From positions 3,596,001 to 3,660,000 of the forward strand of contig NZ_JASE01000005.1 of the NCBI RefSeq assembly GCF_000622325.1: 64,000 bases of DNA, given 5' to 3'. The DNA is from Sulfitobacter geojensis. Its GTDB lineage: Bacteria; Pseudomonadota; Alphaproteobacteria; Rhodobacterales; Rhodobacteraceae. Made by a program: the position numbers and the translations under genes. Shown here one piece after another: positions 55,423-62,510 of this stretch; positions within the stretch are counted from its first letter, which is position 1; every line of letters begins with the position of its first letter. Under the pieces are notes generated by a model that was not told where the DNA came from, did no database searches, and worked only from the letters and a program-made list of their open reading frames with translations.

Positions 55423-56105
55423 AACTTGTACCGGTGCAGCTGGTTACCCTCTTTACGCAACCAGCCGCGCGGCGCTTTATAGGGGCCGTAAATCCGCTCG
55501 ACCCCCGCCCAGAACGCCGGCGAATGATTCATTTCCGCCAGATGCGCGACTTCATGGGCCGCGACATAATCCAGCACTTCGGGCGGAGCCATAATCAAAC
55601 GCCACGAAAACATCAGACCGCCATCGCTGGTACACGATCCCCAGCGTGACCTCGTATCGCGCATGGTGATGCGGTTGTAGGGCCGGCCCAGCAGCGCCGC
55701 ATAATCATCGCAAGCCCCCGCCAACCGATCACGCGCCACCTGTTTCAGATAGGCACCCAGCCGCGCGCCCACACGATCCGCAGCCCCTGGCACGGCAATT
55801 TCATCCGCGCCAATCCGCACCGACCGCCCCTTGCCTGCCACAACACGCAACATCTGCCCGCCCACGGGCAGCTCTGACCCAAGCCCGACGCAGATATCTG
55901 CCCCGCGCGCCTCCAGATGCTTCCGGATCCAACTCTCTTTGGACTGGGCAAAGGCCACGGCCTCCCGCGCGGCAAGCCGTTTGGGAATCGTCAGCGTCAC
56001 CCGCCCGTCCAGTTGGGAAATGCGCAACGTGATCCGCCTTGCGCGCGCAGATCGACGCAAAATCAGCCCGATCGGGGGGCTACCGGGCAGAAAGATATCG
56101 CTCAA
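55419..56105 (-). CDS. YgjP/M48-like zinc metallopeptidase (DUF45)
   Basis: 228 residues from a TTG start (an in-frame stop lies 12 bp upstream, so no longer version exists). C-terminal SprT-like domain with ITMRDTRSRWGSC, the zinc helix H184-E-V-A-H188 and the third ligand in MNHSPAFW. This is the WLM/DUF45 group of YgjP. The substrate is unknown. It overlaps the convergent SMR gene by 4 bp. Confidence 0.88.
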   Translation of the reverse strand: MSDIFLPGSPPIGLILRRSARARRITLRISQLDGRVTLTIPKRLAAREAVAFAQSKESWIRKHLEARGADICVGLGSELPVGGQMLRVVAGKGRSVRIGADEIAVPGAADRVGARLGAYLKQVARDRLAGACDDYAALLGRPYNRITMRDTRSRWGSCTSDGGLMFSWRLIMAPPEVLDYVAAHEVAHLAEMNHSPAFWAGVERIYGPYKAPRGWLRKEGNQLHRYKF

Positions 56106-56230
56106 CGGGGCGTCTCACATCGCAACTTGGGGCTAAAGCCTTTGACTATCCCCCCCTCATATGGCACTTGCCCTGAATCAGCTAGACCAACATCACCACG
56201 CAAACGCAATTTACCAAGAAGGGGTGTTTC

Positions 56231-56563
56231 ATGCCCAAGGAAGAATGGGGAACCAAACGTCTTTGCCCAACCTCGGGCAAGCGGTTCTACGACCTGAACA
56301 AAGATCCTATCGTCAGCCCGTACACCGGCGAAGTGCTTGAGATCGACGCATCCAAATCGCGGATGATCGCAGCCGATGCCGAGGATGCCGTGACAGCCAA
56401 GGCCAAGAAGATGGAGGACGATGTCGACGAGGATGTCGTACTCGACGATGATGACGACGTTGATGTAGATCTCGACGACGATATTCTGGACGATGATGAC
56501 GACGACGATGATACCGTTCCATTGGACGATCTCGCCGACGTTGCAGCGCCCGACGACGACTAA
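56231..56563 (+). CDS. TIGR02300 family protein with poly-acidic tail
   Basis: 110 residues. The first 45 residues (PKEEWGTKRLCPTSGKRFYDL, DPIVSPYTGEV) are the conserved TIGR02300 domain with a single Cys and a zinc-ribbon-like look. The C-terminal half is low complexity, with runs of seven or more Asp. Function unknown; restricted to Alphaproteobacteria and often next to a tRNA-Ala gene, as here. Shine-Dalgarno AAGGGGTG. Confidence 0.9.
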   Translation: MPKEEWGTKRLCPTSGKRFYDLNKDPIVSPYTGEVLEIDASKSRMIAADAEDAVTAKAKKMEDDVDEDVVLDDDDDVDVDLDDDILDDDDDDDDTVPLDDLADVAAPDDD

Positions 56564-56657
56564 ATGAACGAAAGGCGGGTTCAGGACGGATTTTCCTCTT
56601 GATCCCGCCCGCGCTTGGCTCTAGTCACGCGCCACTACCCTAGGCCATTGGTCAAAC

Positions 56658-56733
56658 GGGGCATTAGCTCAGCTGGGAGAGCGCCTGCATGGCATGCAGG
56701 AGGTCAGCGGTTCGATCCCGCTATGCTCCACCA
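56658..56733 (+). tRNA. tRNA-Ala (GGC)
   Basis: 76 nt with encoded CCA. Acceptor GGGGCAT/ATGCTCC contains the G3-U70 wobble that identifies tRNA-Ala. Anticodon stem CCTGC/GCAGG with loop ATGGCAT (anticodon GGC). T arm CAGCGG-TTCGATC-CCGCT. Confidence 0.97.
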
Positions 56734-56734
56734 A

Positions 56735-56754
56735 GGCTTTTCTTCTGAAAAGCC
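56735..56754 (+). terminator. Hairpin directly after tRNA-Ala
   Basis: GGCTTTTC, TTCT, GAAAAGCC: a perfect 8-bp stem with a tetraloop starting 2 bp after the tRNA. No T-tract follows. The remaining 174 bp to the next gene are relatively A-rich and hold no recognised promoter. Confidence 0.5.
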
Positions 56755-56928
56755 CCCGCTTCGAAAACTGTTCCGCAAGAACAATGAAGCCGTAAATCAT
56801 TCCAGCAAAACTCAACTTCACCACCCAGCGCCCGTGCTAACAATGCCCCAATCGGCACTGGACAACTTTCCGTATTTTGGTCTTTGTAAGCCTGTAGAGC
56901 AGACCCAAAACCGGACATTTACCGATCA

Positions 56929-57549
56929 ATGCCGCAGAAACGATCTTTCATACGTCCCGGCAGTGGCCACCCTGTTGTTGACAGCCTGCGCGCGGCCTCC
57001 GCACTGGGCAATCCGCTGGTGTTCCTATGCCCGCAAAAAGCAAAGACATTCGCCGATGGGTACGACGATCTTGTTCAGGCGTTAAAACACCCCCGCGGGA
57101 CGCCCTATCTGCTTGTTGACGGGCTGTCGGGGGGCGCGCTCCTCGACGATCTGGGCCAACAAGGCGAACAGATTTTCCCGCTGTTTCCCGAAGACACCGA
57201 TGCAGACCTCCTTGATGCAGCGCCACGGTTGGTCACCTGTTCGGACCATCGCGTTATCCTTGAGAGTTTTCACAGCTTTTGGGGCAAGGGCATTGCAAGT
57301 ATTGTCTTTGCCACCGCCGCGCCGGACGCACTTGTTCCCCACCTTAAACAAAACCTTTATGTGGAGGATCCGGACGGCGAGCTTTGTATTTTGCGTTTCT
57401 TTGATCCGCGCGTTCTGTGCATGCTGGCCGAAACTCTGTTCGACGACCAGCTCGGTACGATCTTCGGCGAGGTGATCGACCTGTTTGTGTTTGAAAACGC
57501 CTTGGGCGAGCTGTGCCAACTGTCCCGCTTGCAAAAGGATGTGGCATGA
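56929..57549 (+). CDS. DUF4123 family protein, putative type VI effector chaperone
   Basis: 206 residues. The DUF4123 pattern is visible as YLLVDGLSGGALLDDL (opening strand and helix), the central LESFHSFWGKGIASIVFA, and the C-terminal LYVEDPDGELCILRFFDPRVL with the conserved R-F/Y-x-D-P-R motif. DUF4123 proteins (Tap-1/Tec) load cargo effectors onto VgrG or PAAR spikes of type VI secretion systems. First gene of a four-gene unit; the stop overlaps the next start (ATGA). No VgrG or PAAR gene is in the window. Confidence 0.85.
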   Translation: MPQKRSFIRPGSGHPVVDSLRAASALGNPLVFLCPQKAKTFADGYDDLVQALKHPRGTPYLLVDGLSGGALLDDLGQQGEQIFPLFPEDTDADLLDAAPRLVTCSDHRVILESFHSFWGKGIASIVFATAAPDALVPHLKQNLYVEDPDGELCILRFFDPRVLCMLAETLFDDQLGTIFGEVIDLFVFENALGELCQLSRLQKDVA

Positions 57550-58352
57550 TCCGCTTTTCGCGCGAACAAATGCTGGCATTGGAAAATACGTCCATGCACC
57601 GCTTTATCAGCCGGGTGGTTGATGAATTGCCCGGATATCGCGGCCCCGTTGTCGCAGGTCGCACGCGCACAACGCTGTTTCAGGCCGCCACGACCGCTGT
57701 TGAACACGGTCAGTCCTTTGATCTGGAAAGCGAACGCGCGCTGTTCCTGTTTAGCAATATCGCAGTGTCGCTGGGGGCCTATTTCTTTACCGATCCGGCC
57801 TTGCCATGGGCGCGCGATATCGTGAACGACGGCTCCTATCTCACCAACGAGATGATTGACGACCTGTGGAACACCTATACCGAGTATTGCGAATTTGTGA
57901 TGGGGCCGGACGCGGATGCGATCTTCCCCGAACCGGCATATGCGCGATTTCTGGCCCTGCCCCCGCCACCGCCGGATGATGGCACCTTTGCGCCCGTGAT
58001 CGCGGATATGGCTGCACTTTGGCCGGAAAAGGTATCGCATTTGGCACCGGATGCCCTGCGCGAACATATTCTGGGCGCAGGCAAACGCGCCGCTGCACTG
58101 GGCATCAAGGATCACGGCGCGCGTGTCTGGTTTTGCCGCATCGCGTTTCTCATCGGCCAGTCCTTTGACGCCGACCCGTTACACGACTGGGCCCTACCCG
58201 CATTGCAAAACCGCCAGCGATTGCCCGATACCGATGTCGCCTCGGCCCTTCGGACATCTTTCATAGAAAATGTGATCCAACCTGCGTTAGCATGGCAATC
58301 GGAACCGGAGACACCGGAAGCGCCTGACAACGACAACAACGGAGACACCTGA
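57546..58352 (+). CDS. Unknown protein between T6SS chaperone and nuclease effector genes
   Basis: 268 residues from the ATG that overlaps the DUF4123 stop. I recognise no family. Visible features: an N-terminal helix IRFSREQMLALENTSMHRFI, two hydrophobic amphipathic stretches (LFLFSNIAVSLGAYFF near 75 and VWFCRIAFLIGQSF near 208), a proline stretch LPPPPPDDG near 140, and an acidic C-terminal tail rich in Glu, Pro, Asn and Asp. No signal peptide. Coupled on both sides (4-bp overlap before, 1-bp overlap after), it is probably a second adaptor or co-chaperone for the effector. Confidence 0.75.
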   Translation: MIRFSREQMLALENTSMHRFISRVVDELPGYRGPVVAGRTRTTLFQAATTAVEHGQSFDLESERALFLFSNIAVSLGAYFFTDPALPWARDIVNDGSYLTNEMIDDLWNTYTEYCEFVMGPDADAIFPEPAYARFLALPPPPPDDGTFAPVIADMAALWPEKVSHLAPDALREHILGAGKRAAALGIKDHGARVWFCRIAFLIGQSFDADPLHDWALPALQNRQRLPDTDVASALRTSFIENVIQPALAWQSEPETPEAPDNDNNGDT

Positions 58353-59626
58353 TGGCACGCGGTCGATTCGACGCCAGATCAGCGGTTGGTTTTAACAACG
58401 ACACCGCCGGCGGGTTTTGCGAACACTGCCCCGGTGGCCCCGAGGATTGCAACCGCGAGCGCCGCCGGATCAACAGCGAATGTGGCATCGGCAATCGCCA
58501 GAACAACCGCTTTGTGCAGGGCCGCGAACGCTACAACAACCGCCGCCCCAGAAACAACCGGCCACGGCGCGCGGTTCAGGTCCGCAACATGACGTGGAAA
58601 GACGAACACTGCGGCGCGGCCTTGCTGAAACTGAACAGTGAAAACATCACCGAGCGGATGGAGCAGTTAAACGATCTGGCCGACACCATGTTTCAGGACA
58701 TCACAGATTACGCGATTGATGCAGGTTTTGATATCGCAGCGGAACGGCTTCAACGCTGGGGCGCGGCGACGGCGGGACGCTATGCGGTGACCGGTCTGTG
58801 CGCTGCCGGGGGCGCAGCTGTCGCTGGCACGCCGACTGCTGGCGTCGGGGCGGTTCCCGGTGCTGCCGTGGGCGGTGGCGTCTGCGCCGTGGGCGCAACC
58901 GCGCTCACCGTGGTCTCGGGGGTATGGAACCTGTTTTCGGGGGCCTTGGATGTGTTCCGGTCCGGTCGCCAGATCAACAGCATGCTTGATTCCCTGACCA
59001 CCATTCGCGGTAACGCCGAAGCGGTTTTGCAAGCGGCGCAGGATCCCGAAGCCTTGGCGCGGGCCCAAACCGACATTTCCAACGCCATGCAAGTTGCGGC
59101 AGCGGCCAACGATTGCCTGCGCTGGCGCAAGTGTTTCCTCGTGCCCTACCAGAATACCAGAACCCAAGGTCCCTCAAGCATGAACCAGGGCGGCAGCGGC
59201 ACCCCGGGTTTGTTTGACACCGGTCCGATGGACCTGTCCGACAGCCGCGGATGTTGTCCGGGCCAGACAAAACACCACCTGATCCCCGAAGCGATGATGG
59301 CGAATTGCCCCAACTATAACCACAGCGCGGCACCAACCGTCTGTGTCGAAGGGGTCAACAGCAGTCAGGGCAGCCACGGTGCCATCCATAGCGCGCTCAA
59401 CGGCATTCTGACCCGAAGACATCCGCCGGGGCAGCCGATGACCATGCAAGACGGCGTGAATGCCGCAGCGGATTCGCTAAGCGACAGCGGTGTTGGCGAT
59501 CACTGCCGCGAGGACTGCATCAAGGAACAACTTGAACGCTACTACGACACCTTGGGCTGCACACCGAACACGCTGGACCGCAACGGCAGAGCCCCGACAA
59601 GCAGCCCCACCGAAAGTGACTTCTAA
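58352..59626 (+). CDS. Putative secreted HNH/EndoVII-fold nuclease effector
   Basis: 424 residues; the start shares one base with the upstream stop (TGATG). N-terminal 75 residues are rich in Cys, Arg and Asn (CEHCPGGPEDCN). Residues about 145-205 are Gly/Ala-rich and could insert in a membrane (GAAVAGTPTAGVGAVPGAAV). The C terminus has a His cluster: H308-H309-L-I-P, then APTVCVEGVN and S-H342-GA-I-H346, like GHH/HHH-type HNH nuclease toxins. With a DUF4123 gene upstream it is best read as a type VI effector that cuts nucleic acid. No PAAR or Rhs part. Confidence 0.7.
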   Translation: MARGRFDARSAVGFNNDTAGGFCEHCPGGPEDCNRERRRINSECGIGNRQNNRFVQGRERYNNRRPRNNRPRRAVQVRNMTWKDEHCGAALLKLNSENITERMEQLNDLADTMFQDITDYAIDAGFDIAAERLQRWGAATAGRYAVTGLCAAGGAAVAGTPTAGVGAVPGAAVGGGVCAVGATALTVVSGVWNLFSGALDVFRSGRQINSMLDSLTTIRGNAEAVLQAAQDPEALARAQTDISNAMQVAAAANDCLRWRKCFLVPYQNTRTQGPSSMNQGGSGTPGLFDTGPMDLSDSRGCCPGQTKHHLIPEAMMANCPNYNHSAAPTVCVEGVNSSQGSHGAIHSALNGILTRRHPPGQPMTMQDGVNAAADSLSDSGVGDHCREDCIKEQLERYYDTLGCTPNTLDRNGRAPTSSPTESDF

Positions 59627-59641
59627 ACGAGGAAAACCACA

Positions 59642-60754
59642 ATGAGTAAGACATGGCAGGACTCGTTGACGGGATTGTCGATTGTCTCGGCGGCGGTTGT
59701 CGACGATGGCATATTTGCGTTCGGCGCGAATTGGGATGAAACCTATACTGGCCCCAAGCCACCTGCAAAATACCACAATCGACTGGTGTTTTGCGATCTG
59801 AACGCCGGCACATGGGGTGGCAAGCAATATGACGGCGGCTTTGACTTCGCCCGTGTTGCAGGCGGGCAGACGGCGCAAGGCGCGCCTCAGGCGCTGTTCA
59901 CGGATGCGATGGGCAATATCACTGCCTTCACCTTTCCCGATGGCCCCCGTGGCAAGGAACATCCCGTAGAGGTGCGCGGCGCAAATCGCCTGCGCTTCAT
60001 CGGCGATCACTTTTATATCTGCGGCGACGGGCGGTCCCTGTTGCGCCGCGACGCGCCCGATGCTTGGACCGTCTTCAACCATGTGCCCTTTGTCAGTCGG
60101 GAAACCGACCTTGGCGCCTTTGGTCCGTTTGACGGGTTCAGCGACGCAGACATCTTCATGTGGTACGCTGGCCCTTACGACAGCAATGCCACAGACCGCA
60201 AACCCGGCATCGAGCACTGGAACGGTACCGATTTCAGACAAGTCCCGCTTCCCACAGAACTCTTTGAAGATGTGCCTTGGGCGCCGTTTCGCGCCCATGA
60301 CATCTGTTGCACGCCCGATGGTCAGGTTTTCGTGTCAGGGACCAAGGGCGAATTGCTGCTGGGCGGGCGCGAGGGTTTTGTCGTCCTCGCACCGCAGGTG
60401 CAAAACGCCTTGCCCGGCATGAACCTGTGCTGGTTCAAGGATGTGCTTTACGGGGCCATTGACGCCGGATTATTCACCTTTGATTTCAAGGAAAACAGCT
60501 GGGTACCGGCACCCTTTGCCGGTGATCCGAACGCGCCGGTTCATTTACCACACATTGACGCCAACGAAAACGTCATGCTGCTGGCAGGTGCTTATGGCGC
60601 AGCCATCTTTGACGGTGACGTCTGGACCTCGCTTGCCGGCGATGTCAGTGCGCTTGACGTCACTCGGGTACGGCTGATGGAGCAACAAGTCGAAGGTCTG
60701 GAAGAACTGCGCGACATCGTGCAGGATCTGGCCACTGGCACGCCGGACGACTAA
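59642..60754 (+). CDS. Putative beta-propeller immunity protein
   Basis: 370 residues, starting 15 bp after the effector stop. No close family recognised. It contains repeated strand pairs with aromatic and Gly-Asp turns (IGDHFYICGDGRSLLRRDAP, VFVSGTKGELLLGG, GAAIFDGDVWTSLAG), as in a WD40/YVTN-like propeller, and ends with a helix rich in Glu and Leu (RLMEQQVEGLEELRDIVQDL). No signal peptide, so cytoplasmic, as needed to block a cytoplasmic nuclease. The immunity role is inferred from position only. Confidence 0.65.
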   Translation: MSKTWQDSLTGLSIVSAAVVDDGIFAFGANWDETYTGPKPPAKYHNRLVFCDLNAGTWGGKQYDGGFDFARVAGGQTAQGAPQALFTDAMGNITAFTFPDGPRGKEHPVEVRGANRLRFIGDHFYICGDGRSLLRRDAPDAWTVFNHVPFVSRETDLGAFGPFDGFSDADIFMWYAGPYDSNATDRKPGIEHWNGTDFRQVPLPTELFEDVPWAPFRAHDICCTPDGQVFVSGTKGELLLGGREGFVVLAPQVQNALPGMNLCWFKDVLYGAIDAGLFTFDFKENSWVPAPFAGDPNAPVHLPHIDANENVMLLAGAYGAAIFDGDVWTSLAGDVSALDVTRVRLMEQQVEGLEELRDIVQDLATGTPDD

Positions 60755-60840
60755 ACCGGCGAAACGTCAAACCGGCCTAGCCCAAGCGACAGCCCGCTGC
60801 GACATCTTCCGCCCTCTATGATCGAAAGCGAAACCGCCTG

Positions 60841-62493
60841 ATGTCCCGCACCCCCAACGTTCTTTGGATCATGGCCGACCAGCTGCGCTTTGACTACCTC
60901 AGCTGTTATGGCCATCCGCATCTGCACACGCCCCACATTGATGCCCTCGCCAAACGTGGTGTCCAGTTCGACAAGGCTTACGTGCAATCGCCGGTCTGCG
61001 GCCCCTCGCGCATGTCTGCCTATACCGGACGATATGTGCGCAGCCACGGCGCGACCTGGAACGGCATGCCCCTTCGGGTCGGCGAACCGACCCTTGGCGA
61101 TCATCTGCGCGAAGCGGGCGCGCGCGCGGTGCTGGTCGGCAAAACCCATATGACGGCGGATCAGGAGGGGATGGCGTGGCTGGGCATTGATCCCGCCAGT
61201 GAAATCGGCGTGCGGGTTTCCGAATGCGGGTTCGAAGCCTTTGAACGCGACGACGGTCTGCATCCCGACAGCGCCCGCCAGCGCTGGTCGGCCTATGACG
61301 ATTATCTCGTCAGCCTTGGCTATAAATCCGATAACCCTTGGGAGGACTTCGCCAATTCAGGCCTTGATGAAGACGGCGAACTGATGTCGGCGTGGCTGCT
61401 GAAAAACTCCCGCCTTGCTGCGAATGTACCCGAAGAACATTCCGAAACCGCCTATATGACCAACCGCGCCATCGACTTTATGACAGAGGCGCAAAAAGAC
61501 GGCACATCATGGATGTGTCACCTGAGCTATATCAAACCCCATTGGCCATATATCGTGCCCGCGCCCTATCATGACATGTACGGCAGCGAACATATTGTTG
61601 ACCCGATCCGCTCGGACGCAGAGCGCACAGTCGATCACCCCTTGCTGCGCGCCTACCAAAACGCCCGCGTCTGCAAAAGCTTCAGCCGCAATCATGTGCG
61701 CGAACATGTGATCCCTGCCTACATGGGGCTGATCAAGCAACTGGATGACAATCTGGGCCGCCTGTTCGCGTGGATGGATGAAACGGGTCTTAGCGAAAGT
61801 ACCATCATCGCCTTTACCTCGGATCACGGCGATTACATGGGCGACCACTGGATGGGCGACAAGGATTTCTATCACGAGGTCGCCGTCAAGGTACCGCTGA
61901 TCATTGCCGATCCCCGCCCGCAGGCCGACGCGACGCGCGGCACGCGATCCGGTGAACTGATCGAAATGATCGACCTTGCGCCGACCTTCCTCAAGGCCCT
62001 TGGCGGTGCCCCTAAACCCCACATCCTTGAAGGGCGCGACCTGACCCCGCTTTTGCATGGCACATCAGGATTTTCGCGCCGCTTTGCGATCAGCGAACAT
62101 GACTATTCCAGCTTTGAAATGGCGCAGGAACTGGGCGTCCGGCAAGAGGACGCGCGCACCGTGATGATCCATGACGGGCGCTGGAAATATATCCGCTGCG
62201 AAGGCTTTGCGCCGGTGATGTTCGATCTTGAAACGGACCCGCAAGAGCTGCGCGATATCGGCAGCTCGGATGCACCGGAACATGTGACAGCTCGCGCCGA
62301 AATGGAACGCGCCCTGACCACATGGGCATTGCAGCACCACACCCGCATCACCGCCACCGCCGAAGTCTTGGCCAGCCAGCACAATGCCGCCGGCACGGGC
62401 ATCCTGATCGGTTTCTGGGACGCTGCCGAATTCGAAGAGGTCACCGGCACCCCGTTCGACAGTTTCCAACCAATCGGCAAGCCGCCCGCCTGA
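60841..62493 (+). CDS. Sulfatase-superfamily hydrolase (sulfatase or phosphonate/phosphate ester hydrolase)
   Basis: 550 residues. Metal-binding NVLWIMADQLRFDYLSC at the N terminus, and C53-G-P-S-R57 matching the CxPxR motif whose Cys becomes formylglycine. Then TGRYVRSHG, VGKTHM, and the second metal site FTSDHGDYMGDHWMGDK. No export signal, so cytoplasmic. The family includes arylsulfatases, choline sulfatase and phosphonate monoester hydrolases; substrate not assigned. A separate formylglycine-generating enzyme is required and not in the window. Confidence 0.88.
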   Translation: MSRTPNVLWIMADQLRFDYLSCYGHPHLHTPHIDALAKRGVQFDKAYVQSPVCGPSRMSAYTGRYVRSHGATWNGMPLRVGEPTLGDHLREAGARAVLVGKTHMTADQEGMAWLGIDPASEIGVRVSECGFEAFERDDGLHPDSARQRWSAYDDYLVSLGYKSDNPWEDFANSGLDEDGELMSAWLLKNSRLAANVPEEHSETAYMTNRAIDFMTEAQKDGTSWMCHLSYIKPHWPYIVPAPYHDMYGSEHIVDPIRSDAERTVDHPLLRAYQNARVCKSFSRNHVREHVIPAYMGLIKQLDDNLGRLFAWMDETGLSESTIIAFTSDHGDYMGDHWMGDKDFYHEVAVKVPLIIADPRPQADATRGTRSGELIEMIDLAPTFLKALGGAPKPHILEGRDLTPLLHGTSGFSRRFAISEHDYSSFEMAQELGVRQEDARTVMIHDGRWKYIRCEGFAPVMFDLETDPQELRDIGSSDAPEHVTARAEMERALTTWALQHHTRITATAEVLASQHNAAGTGILIGFWDAAEFEEVTGTPFDSFQPIGKPPA

Positions 62494-62510
62494 CGGCACC
62501 GCACGGCAGC

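Noticed and set aside
56658..60840. Integration of the effector cassette at tRNA-Ala as a genomic island
   Set aside because: No duplicate of the tRNA 3' end, no integrase gene and no clear base-composition shift were found around 60754-60840.
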